64,000 nt of DNA from Larix kaempferi (Eukaryota; Streptophyta; Pinopsida; Pinales; Pinaceae), in the NCBI GenBank assembly GCA_027924585.1, contig BSBM01000965.1:1426001-1490000 (forward strand), written 5' to 3'. Position numbers and translations under genes: made by a program. The stretch's first letter is position 1, and the number at the start of each line of letters is the position of its first letter. Below the pieces are notes generated by a model, which had not been told where the DNA came from, made no database searches, and saw only the letters and a list, made by a program, of their open reading frames with translations. Shown here in pieces: positions 33,030 through 44,659 of this stretch.

Positions 33030-34200
33030 TTATGGGTAGAAGCATTTAAGGTACAACCCATTTTGAGGATTGCGCAAAGGGGTCCCTTCAGAATCGTTGA
33101 GGATGTATGTCCCATGTCCCAAACAGGTATGCATGATGTATGGTCCTTTCCACATGAATTCAAATTTTCCTTTCCCAGTATTATTGTGTGCTTGGTCATA
33201 GACTAGGACAAGGTCTCCTTCCCTGAAATTGCGTGGGTGAACGTGTTGATCATAACCCGCTTTGGATCGGTTTTTTGCAGCTTCAATGGTTTGGAGGGTC
33301 GTCTGACGATCTTCGTTAGCTTGTTCCAAAAGGATTAAGCATTGTTTAAGGGGGGAAGTATCAGGAAGGAGTTCTACAGCTATGTGGATAGAGGAAATCT
33401 GGCACTCTATGGGGAGGATTGATTCGACGCCGTGGACCAAGTGAAAAGGGGTGAACCCTGTGGCGGTCTTAGTGGAAGTGTGATAAGCCCAAAGTGCTGG
33501 AAATAACATGTGATGCCAGTTGGACTAATGGCGATCTATGGTACGCTGAAGAATGGTCTTCAGTATTTTATTGATGGCCTCAACCTGACCATTCCCTTGA
33601 GGGTAATAGGTGGAAGAGTATTGATGCTTGAATTTAAGAAGGATGGACAGTTCCTTCCAGATGTCATCTTCAAAGTGGCTGCCGTGGTCAGACACAAGTT
33701 CCAGGGGGACACCGGACCGAGTAATGACATGATTAAAGAAGAAACAAGCTGCGGTGTCATCTTTACAGTTGAATGTGGGCATGGCTTCAGCCCATTTAGT
33801 GAAGTAATCCACAGCGAAAAATGATGTACTTATGGCCACCTGCCAAGGTTGGGTTGCATTCCATGAAATCGATGGTCCATTTGCGAAAAGGGCCAACAGT
33901 GATGACTGGGTGGAAGGGGGCGGGTGGGGTCCTTGCTTTTGGTGCAAAGAGCTGGCAGTTGTGGAAATGTTTTACTGTAGTGATGTAGTCAGTGAAGAGG
34001 GAGGGCCAAAAATATCCGGCGTGGATAACCTTTTGGGCGGTGGCCATCCCTGAAAAAGTGTCCACCATAGGCTCCACTGTGACAATTATTAATGACTTGT
34101 TCAGCCTCATCGTGGGTGAGGCAGTGGCGTAAAATGGTGTTGATACCACGACGGTATAACACATCTCCTAAGAGAAGATAACATGAAGCGTGGTGACATA
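33030..34200 (-). pseudogene. Integrase of element B
   Basis: Zinc part: HCLTHDEAEQVINNCHSG and GHFSGMATAQKVIHAGYFW, where HFHNCQLFA has lost the first Cys of C-x2-C. Core: WTIDFMECNPTLAGGHKY, a one-base shift near 33840, VDYFTKWAEAMPTFN, ELVSDHGSHFEDDIW, YYPQGNGQVEAINKILK: the D, D and E catalytic residues are all present. After a CAG-to-TAG stop the C-terminal domain follows: ALWAYHTSTKTATGFTPF, FREGDLVLVYDQ and FEFMWKGPYIM (the GPY/F motif). The 159-codon C-terminal stretch from 33509 is intact. Gypsy integrase, non-chromoviral: no chromodomain follows. Confidence 0.9.
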
Positions 34201-34240
34201 TGTGTATATGCCCATCGCAGTCAAGGCCTGGTCTAAATTT

Positions 34241-36154
34241 CTAAGTGCGAAGGTACACCAATATATCACCGTAACAAGGGTCATCTGAAGAAATGATAAA
34301 TAAATGATCATATGAGAGATTGGTATTAATGGGGGGTGAAATGGATGACGATGGCAAGTCTATCATAAGTTGTGCCAGGGCAAGGGCCTCTACACTCTTT
34401 GGTGTTGTAAACGTGAGGTCATATTCTTGGAGAATAATGACCCACTTAGCCACACGGCCTTGAAGTAGGCGACGACTCAAGAGGTAAACCATAGGATTAG
34501 AGTCGGCCACAATAGTAGTTGTGCTCAACAATATATAGTGACAAAGCTTTTGTACAGAGAATACGATGGCTAGGGCCAACTTCTCTTCAGGAGGGTAACG
34601 CAACTGTGGGCTAGACAAGGCTTGACTCACGTAGTATATTACGTGCTCTTTCCGTGCACTATCTTATTGAACAAGCACCCTGGAGATGGCGTGCTCAGAT
34701 GCCGAAATGTACAGGATAAAATCCTTGGAGAAATCCCATGGGGAGATCAAAGGGGCATTAGTTAAGGCTGTTTTAAGGGCTGTAAAGGATGCTTGAGCTT
34801 GCTCATCCCAGAAAAATGGGCTGCAGGTACGGAGTAAGTGGAGGAAGCCGTGTACCATCGTCACGTATTCAGGAACAAAGCGGTGGAGAAAGTTGGCTCT
34901 CCCTTGTAGACTCTGCAACTAACGTATGGTGCAAGGGGGAGGTAGGTCCAAGATGGCTTGGAATTTTAAGGGGTTGACAGTTATCCCTTTCTAGGACACG
35001 ATGAATCCTAACAACCATCCTGCAGGAACAAAAAATACACACTTGAGAGGGTTCAAGCGGATTCTGTATTTGCGGCAACGGAGGAAGACTTGCCGGAGGT
35101 CGTTTAAGTGGTTAGATCGTTCTTTGGAGCGAGTAGTAAGGTCATCTAGGTAAACTAGGATGATATGAGTTAGGTCGTGGAAGCAGTATGTCATGGATCG
35201 TTGGAAAGTGGAACCCACATTCTTTAGACCAAATGGCATGACCCGATAGGAAAAGGTGACCCATGGGGTGGTGAATGTAGTTTTATATTGGTCTTCTTTC
35301 CAAATGTGTATTTGGTTATATCCGGAAAAACCGTCCATAAAGGAGAGTACTTCATGTCCGGCACAAGCATCGAGCTGGTCGATGAAAGGTGTGGAAAAGT
35401 TGTCTTTGGGACATACTTGATTGAGATCTCGAAAATCTGTGCAAACACGGAGAGTGCCCTATTTTTTATTGACAGGTATAGGGTTGGACACCCAGGTGGT
35501 GTAAGAGATGGGATAGATGAATCCGACTTTCCGGATCTTCTCAATTTCAGTTATAATTGTAGGGAGTTTGGAGAGTTGAATTGGTCTCTTCTTCTGGTGG
35601 ACAAGTTGGACCTCGGGCCATGTATCGATGTGGTGTTCAACGATAGTAGGATCTAGGCTGGGCATCTCGGTATAGGACCAAGAAAAGACATCATGGAACT
35701 CCTGAATTTTTTTTTTGGCTTCCCCGATTTCGTATTTTGTACAAGTGGCACCTAAGGTGATAATCTCGGGTTGGCCACTCAGGCGAGCAATGTCTACTTT
35801 TGTGATGGGAGAAATATTTGCCATGTTTCCTTCCTCGAAGGTGTCGGGGGCAGGAATAGGATTCTTGAACCAATCAACCTTCTCGAGGAGAAAGTCTTTT
35901 GTTTCAATTTCCAGTTGGTTGGCTGCGATAGGGGTGGACTCGCCGGGGATGAAATATAATCGATGGTGCATGTCGTCCCATGGGTAGTCTGGCTCCATAA
36001 GGGTTTCGAGGATTTCCTCATCGCTCTGGAGGTACTGAGTGATCAAGTCATACGAGGGAAGGGTAGATGTTGAAAGACAGTTGTCCCTCTCGACTGTAGA
36101 GATCATGTATATGGTATTGATGTCTTCCGAGGGGGAATATGTTGGAGGGTAAAT
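34241..36154 (-). pseudogene. pol: Reverse transcriptase and RNase H of element B
   Basis: One frame from about 36106 with stops only at Gln-type positions. RT: HDVFSWSYTEMPSLDP, VGFIYPISYTTWVSNPIPVN, TPFIDQLDACAGHEVLSFMD, MPFGLKNVGSTFQRSM and the catalytic LVYLDDLTTRSK (YLDD at 35141-35152). Linker: GWLLGFIVS, LQSLQGRANFLHRFVPEY. RNase H: ILYISASEHAISRVLVQ (the first Asp reads Ser), YYVSQALSSPQLRYPPEEKL, VADSNPMVYLLSRRL. Relative to A this RT is closer to intact. RNase H lacks one catalytic Asp, which may be decay. Confidence 0.9.
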
Positions 36155-36475
36155 TTATTCAATGGTAGGAGGGGATGTCTCCAAGTCGGCAATATTCAAC
36201 TCGTAGAGGGCTGCTCTATAATCCGGGAGGTCAGGGCAGTGGTGTGAGTAGTGACCGTATATGCCACAGATAGCACAAGCATGGTTAGTACGTAGCGCCT
36301 TGTTGTACTGATGGGCTGGGGGGTTTAGTATGACTACGGGGATGTTGGGGTCATCATCCAAGGTCTGCATTTGTTTTTGGATATTGGGTAACTGAGGATA
36401 GTTGTGGGTAGCGTTCCCAATATCATCACACAAAGAGCACTTAGGGGGTGCTCTTGGGGGTGGTTGGCTTACCAC
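36155..36475 (-). pseudogene. Extra zinc-knuckle module between protease and RT of element B
   Basis: A 106-codon open stretch in the RT frame. CAICGIYGHYSHHC at 36236-36277 is a canonical C-x2-C-x4-H-x4-C knuckle; an upstream CSLCDDIGNATHNY is a weaker relative. The context LRTNHACAICGIYGHY closely matches LRTNHPCSISGVYGHY in gag (38054-38095), so the two look like duplicates on either side of the protease. Normally a Gypsy element has its knuckle only in gag, before the protease. Confidence 0.75.
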
Positions 36476-37019
36476 TGGTTTTCTTACTGGTGGGGCTGTA
36501 TAGTTTTGTGGGCCTCTTCCCCTAGTGTTTTTTGGTGGTGGGGGTGGGGGTTTGTGGCAGATGTGGATGCTACACTAGAAGGGGGATAGTTGGGCATGTT
36601 CACAACACATGGTGGTGGGAGGTTAATAGGTTGAATTGGTTGAAGAACGACCTGTGGTGTTGGTGTAGGAGTAGGGGCAGGTAAATACAACACGGGTAGA
36701 CCTAGGGTTAATAGAGGGAGGTTGAAAGTGGCCATCAGTGATGTAATTATCACTCCAGATGGTGGAAATAAAAACGGGATCGTATGGATGGGTGTTGCCC
36801 CGATGAAACTTGGTACCGATGGTAGTTGCGGTAGTAAAGGCGATTGCTAGTTGGGTGCTGTGTGGGTGGAGGAAATTGTGCACAAATCCGATATCTCAGT
36901 TATCTTCACAGGGGGCGAAATGGATTGGAATGTGGAGGTCATGGGTGATTCCAAGTATAACCTAGGTCTGACTGTGGAGATTAATGACGTAAAAGCATTG
37001 TGCATGGGTTATTCGATCA

Positions 37020-37578
37020 TGGGGAGAACATTCCCGGGAGCAATAGGGGCATTGGGATCATAGTATGTTATTTGGTCAATTTTGACCACACATCCCTCAT
37101 GGGGTAACATCATGATGCAGAAGACGGATGAAGCGACGGCCTTAATAGCATACATGGAACTACGACCAAGTAATAGGTTGTAATCAAGCTATGTATTGAT
37201 AACCTCTATATCGATTAGGACCATTTTTCCCACTAGTAGAACGGGAATGTTGGCCAAAAGGCCCTGAGGTTGGGCTGGGCGGCCATCATAAGCTCTTAAT
37301 GCAGTTGTTCATAGCTGTAGAGTGGGAGATCCAAGATTCTACCAAACAAACATCGACATAACGCAAGTGGAGGTGCCTTCATCGATGATGCATCGATGGA
37401 TGACAAGGTTCCGAACTGATACAGAAACCTGGAAGGCTAGTGTTGAAGGAAAATGTGGTTCGACTTGGTCTATGTCGAATGCCATCAATATTGAGTCATT
37501 AGGGTCTATGGAACTGATGGTGGATAACATCAATTTTCTCTGTGCAGGATAGTTCTTTAGGACTTCTAAGGCAGACAT
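37020..37578 (-). pseudogene. Aspartic protease of element B
   Basis: HRCIIDEGTSTCVMSM holds the catalytic D-E-G (37375-37383); downstream come LGSPTLQL, LRAYDGRPAQPQGLLANIP, LLVGKMVLIDIEVINT and LDYNLLLGRSSMYAIKAVAS. Stops at about 37337, 37313 and 37190 interrupt it. The D-E-G form in place of D-S/T-G is shared with A. Confidence 0.85.
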
Positions 37579-40136
37579 AGCAGTGGGGGACTGTGCTAGA
37601 TCCTCTACGATATTATAATTTGCTGCGGCATGAGCGTTAGGATTGTTGTTGATCCGCCGTAGTGGGAAACAAGGGGCTTTAAGGGCCCCATCGTCGTGTG
37701 GTGGCGGTTATGCGTAAGGGCTGGTCTATGGGGGCAGCAGTATCAACGGGGGGGGTTTCAGGGTTAGGTCCATATTGATTTTGATGTGTTTGGAGATTGA
37801 CGTCGGTTGATGAAATCATGAGGAGATGGTGAGTACCCAAATCCGTCGATGGTGTAGCATATGTGATTTACTGAGGTGGTTGTGTGGTTCCTTGAGGAGG
37901 AGGTAGTGGTTGTGCGTTTACTACTCCTCGCGTGGGGAAGGGATTTTGCAGCACCATGGGAGGTGGCTAGGGGTTGGGTTGTGCAGGAGGAGTAGCTTGT
38001 CCTTGGTGTTGGGCGTCGTCCATCCAAAGTTGACGGGCACGATCTAAATGTGGACAATTGTGCATATAGTGGCCGTATACCCCACTTATGGAACAAGGGT
38101 GATTTGTTCGTAGGTTGGGATTCTTGCCCTGATGAGGTGGTATGTTGGAGTTTTGGTCAGGTGGGGTGGCGTTGTTGTTATTGGGGGGTTTTGGTTGTTC
38201 ACCACCTTGGTATTGAGGTTGGTTATTCCTCCAGTTCTGTCCTTTGCCCCTGTTATGTTGGCCTTGCTGGTTGCGTTGAGCAGGCTGATTTTGCTGTGGG
38301 TGCTGTTGGGTGTAAACTTTCCCTTGGGGATTGGGAGGATTCTGTGGTTGAGCAGGTGGTGAAGGTTTCGACAGCGGGTAGTAACCGCGATGTGCATGAG
38401 GCTGGGCATGAGCTAGTGGGGTCGGTTGTGGATAATAAAATGGAGGAACTGGTGGTTGCGCAATTGGGACTTGCAGGGGGTAGTAAGCCTGCTAGACTTG
38501 GGGATGTGAATGGGTGGATGGATTTGGGTGTTGATAAAATGTGGATTGGCCCGCAGCAGGAGTATAAGGGGAATGCGCATGGCCATAACAATGTTATGGG
38601 CATGATGGTCCATGAGTATGAGGAGGTCGAGTGGCTGGGGTGTATGATGTAGTTGCTCCAGAATGGGACATTGCGCATGAAATATCAGGGCCAAAAGGAG
38701 TGGGAATAGCCGTGTACAGTTAGGTGCGTGATGATACATGTTCGATGATGCCTTCGGTAGCATGGGATTATCCTGGGGTGTCACTCTGGGATGACTCGAC
38801 GCAAGGGGCGCCCGGTAAGATAGAGTATAGGTAACCCGATTGGGCGTAGATAAGATCAAATTGTTGGGCTTTGAGGATGGCTTCTTCCTCAGACTGAGGT
38901 CGCTTGGAGGCCACATCCTTTGCGATGGTTGGTATGAGAGACTTTAGGAACCAATCTAAGAAGATACGGTTGTCCAACTTGATTTTACATAAAGTGCACT
39001 GTTTATTCCACTCGTGGATGTGGTCCGTGATGTGGGTGGCCATATTCTGCCTACACAAGAGGATCTCTACACCGGCATCGTAACACACAGGTAGCTGGAA
39101 GAATTGCAGGAAAGTGGAAGCAAAGGGTGTGAATGTAGGGTGAGTCCCATGAGGTTGGTCAATATACCACTTAGCTGCAGCTCCAGTAAGGGTTCTCTGT
39201 AGTAGTCGAAGGCGAATAGAGTCATCCACGATGGAGTTAGAGGAACATCATATGTGGAAGGACATAATATGATTTTGGGGGTCTTCTCCTCCCTTTCCCT
39301 CGAATTTGGGTATGTCCGAGGGGATTTTGGTGGGCATAGGAGGCCACGTAGGATCATGTCGTATCGGATCATTAGTCAACTTAGCCAAGTCGGGGAGGTT
39401 CAGATAGGCCATGAATGGAAAACTAGCAGGAAGGTACGTTGGGGGTGGTGGGGGAAGTGTGTTCGCCGTGGCAACAATAGTATGGCCACTACCCCCTATA
39501 TGTGGGGCAATGTTGTGGGACATAGCGGCCATAGTGGAGGTGATGCCCCGAATGTGCGGGGCAACAGTATGGCTAGGGAAGTCATGGTGGGGCCGCTGCC
39601 CCCAATGTGTGGGGAAATGGTGTGGGTCATAGCGGCGATGGTGGGGCCACTGCCCCTGGGTATGCTAGTAGCCACCAGTGGATTTGTATTGGTGACAAAT
39701 CCACTCCCTACAGGAATGGATGAGGTGGTGGGGATGTTAGGTGTAGACGACATGACAGGGATAGATGTTGTTGTGGTGTCTGAGTGGTTGTTGAGTCCTA
39801 CACCGACCATCCTGCCAAAAAGGGGTTGGATGTCATGCCATCCAAGGGGCTAGATGGAGTAGTGTATGTGTTGTATTCTGGTTCTGAGTCGGATGTGGTA
39901 TAAGGAGCGTCTAGGTCAGGCGACGAGGCTCTACGTCGATGGCGAGGGGAGCCATTGTTGTGGGGGTTGGCCCCGTTGGCGCTGGGACTGTCTTTGGGAC
40001 TCAATGATGACGATGAGGGTATTCTGAGTGAGGTGTGGTGAGTGAAAAACTCAAAAATCCTAGTGCAACCGTGTGTGCACAAGGAGAGCGTAAAAAAGGC
40101 GGCACTTAGGCCAACAACAATGCTCAAAACGCGCAT
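37579..40136 (-). pseudogene. gag: gag of element B
   Basis: From 40136: Ser/Pro-rich N-terminus with SPRHRRRASSPDLDAPYTTS, then a Thr/Ser/Pro-rich stretch (39810-39540), then FMAYLNLPDLAKLTNDPIRH and IPKFEGKGGEDPQNHIMSFH, a capsid start typical of plant Gypsy gag. Next LLQRTLTGAAAKWYIDQ, FASTFLQFFQLPVCYD, DHIHEWNKQCTLCKIK and QQFDLIYAQSGYLYSIL. A Gln/Pro/Asn-rich tail leads to a zinc knuckle CSISGVYGHYMHNC (38054-38095), whose second Cys is Ser. The stop between 39245 and 39247 is TGG-to-TGA; element A keeps Trp there. At least two frame changes occur in the N-terminal third. Confidence 0.85.
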
Positions 40137-40984
40137 TACAATAGCTGTGCTGCAATCACACAGAGCGGTAAAAAATGGTTAGAATACCAGCAGACAAAGG
40201 ATCCTAAAAAGAGAAAAAAAGTGTACTCACTAGACTTAGGAGAGGTAAGGGAGCATGCAAACGCCTAACTAAAAGGTATGCTTATTCAAACTAGACATAT
40301 CCTCTATAGGGTTATGAAAGCCTAGTCAAACAATACGAAAAGTGGAACCAAAGGCCAATGATATCCCCCTACCGGGAGGGACACCGGGTAGACAATCCTA
40401 GAAGGAAGGAAACTAAGATACCCCGTTCATGACATGTCCAGAAAGGTGAATCTGCGGCTCCATTCCTATCACCGTGTGGGCCTAAAAGAAATCACCACAC
40501 GCGGATCAACGAGTAGGTAGCCTTTGGTGACTGAATGGATTGCGGTATTCCACTCAGACCTCAAGAACTAGTCTCGCCACTTCAACCCTCCTAAGGGAGA
40601 GGCCTTTCCGACAAATTGGTTGTAACCGTGTCAAAAAATACTAAGGGATTTTGGCACCCTAGATGACAACAACTATGTGTTTGATGTAAGCGATAAAGGG
40701 GTGTTATTTGGAAACCTATCCCCCTTGTCCTACCTAGCTACCAAATTCTTTTGTGATCCCCAAGTGGGGTTAAAAGTTGGTTGAGTTAAGTAGTTTTTTA
40801 GGGTTCACTTGAGTTACGTGTCAGAGTGTGTGCAATGATAATATTGGCAGTTAACTAGCAAATAAAAAGATGGCTTTTAAACACTAGAAAAATGGAAACA
40901 ATGCTGGAAATGAATGCTGATTCAAAAACAATTTTTTTTTTTTAAACAACTAAAATTAAGACAAAAATGGAAATCAGAACATGG

Positions 40985-41440
40985 CTAAGGTCCCGTTCGA
41001 TGCAGTGTGCAGCGTGAATTTTGCGCTGAAAGCTGCGGTGGGCAGTGCAAGTTTTGGGAAGTTGGGTGCGGTGCAGCATGGGTATCGGTGAGAAGCTTGC
41101 GATTTGCAACGCAAGTTAGGTGAAGGTCAGCGCTAGTATCGGTGCGAACAATGCGGTTTGCAGCTCAAGTTTCGGCTTGGAGAATGCAGTGTGCAACGCA
41201 TGTTTTGGCTTGGAGAATGCGGTGTGCGACGCAAAAATTGTGGACATTTTTTGCGATGCAGGCAGGGTGGTGGCAGCGTGCAGGTCGCTAGGAAAGCTGC
41301 GTTTTGTAGCGCAGCTCACAGGGGTGTTGCTGCATTGGAAGCCGCAATTGTGGTGGGTATGGCTTGCGGCGGGCACCGTGTATATGTCGGGGTAGTGAGC
41401 GACGCCGCTCTGGTGCGGGGGCAAGGCCATGCGAAAAGTG
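40985..41440. repeat. GC-rich quasi-repeat block in leader of element B
   Basis: Repeated TGCAACGCAAGTT, TGCGGTTTGCAGC and GGTGTGCGACGCA words, some at 33-bp spacing. Similar words fill intron 1 of the antisense gene (26640-26930) at the other end of B. Confidence 0.55.
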
Positions 41441-41448
41441 GTATGGAT

Positions 41449-42189
41449 TGTAAAATTAGTCACAGCAGATCTAATGAACAAGTAAATCAATCACAACAGA
41501 TGAATATAGAAAATATGGTGTAAAACTGTGCAAAACATGCAGCAGTGCTCAATATCCCAAAAAGGGTGAATGAATTACAATAGAATACAATCTCACAATG
41601 TGAGTGAGCAATTCGAATTGACTAAGTAGGCCTTTCAAATCACTGAATGGAGTAGCTTGACTCCAACTAGGAGTCCTCATCATCAATCGGTGGTGCTCAT
41701 CAATGCACAAGAACCAGTCATCCAGGTGTCAATCTGAGTCTAACTGAGTGTAACAAGTGTAACTGAAGTGTGTAGCACTTATTAAGGGAAGGAGGCTCAG
41801 TGGGGGGCGCATGGGAGGCTAACTGAAGTCAGAACAAGTCATCTAGTCAATCTGGAGGTCCAACGGAAGTGAAACAGTCAGCCGGGAGTGAAACTAGCCT
41901 CAAATCAGGGAGAATCGAAGCTAACTGAATGTAACTGAAGTGGAACTGCAGTGGTAGGTGAGAAAGTGCTCCCTTCTCTGGCAGTAGGTGAGAAGTGGGC
42001 GCCTTTCAGACTAGGAGGGCTAAAGAACTGAAGTAAGTGGCTCCCGGGTGCTAGAAAGAGGTGGCTAAGGTGCTGGAGGCATCAACCTGGTGACTGGGAT
42101 GCATGCAAAGTGCATGCAAACCCTAGAATTTGCATGCAAACCCTAATTGCATGCAAGATCCAAAAAAAGATGATGTGGATATCCGAACA
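41449..42189 (-). repeat. 3' LTR of minus-strand gag-only element
   Basis: 741 bp, plus-strand TGTAAAATTAGTC to TATCCGAACA. The polypurine tract (GCTTGAGGGGGGG in element sense, 42190-42202) lies to its right. U3 carries four GCATGC and two AAACCCTA words (42098-42155). Confidence 0.92.
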
Positions 42190-42384
42190 CCCCCCCTCAA
42201 GCTAGACTATGATGTGCAAAAAATAATGTGGGGCCCTGGTAACTAAGACCAAAGGTCACCCCAATACAATAATAATCCAAACTAATAACAGTCAATAAAC
42301 CGAGGAAATGGGGAAAACCTCATGGGAAAAATACCCCCCCTCAAAATGAACTGTAACACACCAAAAGATTTAACTGATCCAAAC

Positions 42385-43419
42385 TCAAATAGATATGTCT
42401 GGAGGTATCTTACTCTTGGGAGTAAATGGATTATGCTCCAAAAACATGTGCTTGAATTCTCCATCAGTGGATGCAAGCGAATGTGGAGACTTTATGAACT
42501 TGCTCTTCATACTGAAAATGGTGAGAACAAATCTGAAAGTATGAGGATGATCCTGGAACCTGTGATTCGAACCAAGTGAGGTAGAAAAAGCTCCAATAAG
42601 ATCAAATAGCTCTTGAAACTTGAACTTCTTATCAGTAGAAGTTAAATCAGCTCCAAGAATAGATGAATGGTTTCTTGAGATCTCCTTTGAACCAACAAGG
42701 GTGAGATCAAAACCAAAATCAGCAAAAAGTGCATGAGAATTGAACTCAAGCGAATGGTAGTGCTCTTCATCTTCATTAAAAATCTGAGAAACTTTGCAAA
42801 TGATAGAACATAAGTCTGTAGGAGGCATGCAATCAAGGAGGGCGAATGCTTCACCTCCAAAATCAGATTTTACCTCCAAAACTTCAAGTAGATCATTATT
42901 CTACATGCTAGCAAACTCATGTGAAAGAGAGGATTCAAGAACCTCTTCGGAATCTAGAGTATGAGCTTGTTTCTCTTGCTCAGAATTCGAAATAGAAGAC
43001 TTTGAGAGAATGAGTGTTGAATCTACAGTTTCTTCTTCATCTTGAACAATTGTTGAGGCCAAGACATGATCGAAAAGAACACATAAGGAGATCTCACTGG
43101 ACTTGTTCTCCAAAAGGCTAGCATGATCCTCTTCTTCCCGCTTTCCAAATTCTCTGTCAAGTTGGACCCATAGATCACTTGGATTTTCAGCAGTCTTACT
43201 GAGGTAGCGCATACAAGGATACATAGCAAGACATATTTCTCCAAAATATCTATCACAATCATTGAGCCAATCATTCTCCTCTTCATCAGAATCAAAATCT
43301 CTTGTATTACCAATGCACATATCAAAAAGACATTGTCTCTTCAAGCATGCAATCATCTTTGGTTTCCATTCATCATAGTTGAATGGAGTAAGAAAATTTT
43401 GTGAAGAAGAAGCTTCCAT
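42385..43419 (-). pseudogene. gag: gag-like ORF of minus-strand gag-only element
   Basis: 345 codons in one frame with a single stop (TAG at 42898-42900, one C-to-T from CAG), so nearly intact. Begins MEASSSQNFLTPFNYDEWKP, then ACLKRQCLFDMCIGNTRDFD, NDWLNDCDRYFGEICLAMYP and PSDLWVQLDREFGKREEED, resembling a Copia gag N-terminus. The second half (GFDLTLVGSKEISRNHSSIL, LGSNHRFQDHPHTFRFVL) matches the C-terminal part of the 11658-12796 protein, which shows that this region is a kept part of the protein and not junk. No zinc knuckle, protease or RT. Confidence 0.82.
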
Positions 43420-43617
43420 CTTTGCAATAGCGAATGCAAATGGAGGAAGTAAGAAACCTGCAAATCACACACAAACAAAACTATGTTTTCAGCCTTGCAT
43501 GCACATGAGCGAATGCACATGAGATTTTGCATGCCGCTGCTGAAATATATTGGTGAGCAAAGATTGCTCTCTCTTCATGTAGAACACCTGTAGAAAAGAA
43601 GTCTTGTCCCTTCCATG

Positions 43618-43629
43618 GCTTTGATACCA
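43618..43629 (-). other. Primer binding site, initiator tRNA-Met type (one mismatch)
   Basis: TGGTATCAAAGC in minus sense, one mismatch to TGGTATCAGAGC, adjoining the LTR at 43630. Confidence 0.85.
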
Positions 43630-44370
43630 TGTAAAATTAGTCACAGCAGATCTAATGAACAAGTAAATCAATCACAACAGATGAATATAGAAAATATGGT
43701 GTAAAACTGTGCAAAACATGCAGCAGTGCTCAATATCCCAAAAAGGGTGAATGAATTACAATAGAATACAATCTCACAATGTGAGTGAGCAATTCGAATT
43801 GACTAAGTAGGCCTTTCGAATCACTGAATGGAGTAGCTTGACTCCAACTAGGAGTCCTCATCATCAATCGGTGGTGCTCATCAATGCACAAGAACCAGTC
43901 ATCCAGGTGTCAATCTGAGTCTAACTGAGTGTAACAAGTGTAACTGAAGTGTGTAGCATTGATTAAGGGAAGGAGGCTCAGTGGGGGGCGCATGGGAGGC
44001 TAACTGAAGTCAGAACAAGTCATCTAGTCAATCTGGAGGTCCAACGGAAGTGAAACAGTTAGTCGGGAGTGAAACTAGCCTCAAATCAGGGAGAATCGGA
44101 GCTAACTGAATGTAACTGAAGTGGAACTGCAGTGGTAGGTGAGAAAGTGCACCCTTCTCTGGCAGTAGGTGAGAAGTGGGCGCCTTTCAGACTAGGAGGG
44201 CTAAAAAAATGAAGTAAGTGGCTCCCGGGTGCTAGAAAGAGGTGTCTAAGGTGCTGGAGGCATCAACCTGGTGACTGGGATGCATGCAAAGTGCATGCAA
44301 ACCCTAGAATTTGCATGCAAACCCTAATTGCATGCAAGATCCAAAAAACGATGATGTGGATATCCGAACA
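43630..44370 (-). repeat. 5' LTR of minus-strand gag-only element
   Basis: 741 bp, near-identical to 41449-42189, with the same GCATGC and AAACCCTA cluster at 44279-44336. Confidence 0.92.
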
Positions 44371-44461
44371 TGGACTGCATATGGTCCGGGAGCATGAGAC
44401 TGGATTTTGCACGGTGCCGTCCGCATGAAAATGGAATACAACCACTGTTGGGATTGTGAAT

Positions 44462-44659
44462 AGGTAAGGATAACTCGCGTTTTGAGTCGCAACAAAAGGC
44501 TAAGAAGCCGATGTGCAGACCGTGTGAAGGTGGAGAACAACCACGGTTTGAACCACGAATAGGTGAGGAAAACTCACGTTTTGAGTTGCAGCAAAAGGCT
44601 AAGAATCCGATGTGCAGACCGCGCGAAGGTGGAGAACAGTCACGGTTTGGACTGCAGTT
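44462..44659. repeat. Two-copy 99-bp tandem duplication in leader of element B
   Basis: Units at 44462 and 44561, sharing AACTC-CGTTTTGAGT, CAACAAAAGGCTAAGAA and CGATGTGCAGACCG segments. Confidence 0.85.

Larger units (their letters stand above)
41449..44370 (-). mobile_element. Second gag-only LTR element, minus strand
   Basis: LTRs 41449-42189 and 43630-44370, both 741 bp, about a dozen differences by eye. Flanks are TGGAT (41444-41448) and TGGAC (44371-44375), a duplication with one transition. Element sense: TGTTCGGATATCC to TTTTACA. Primer site at 43618-43629, polypurine tract at 42190-42202, a single gag-like ORF between. Same family layout as 10662-13820, but the LTR sequence has diverged. 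Confidence 0.9.

Noticed and set aside
38050-38652. 200-codon plus-strand frame, and the 199-codon one at 39254-39853
   Set aside because: They are antisense shadows of the gag of element B, whose Pro/Gln/Asn-rich sense frame has recognisable capsid and zinc-knuckle motifs.
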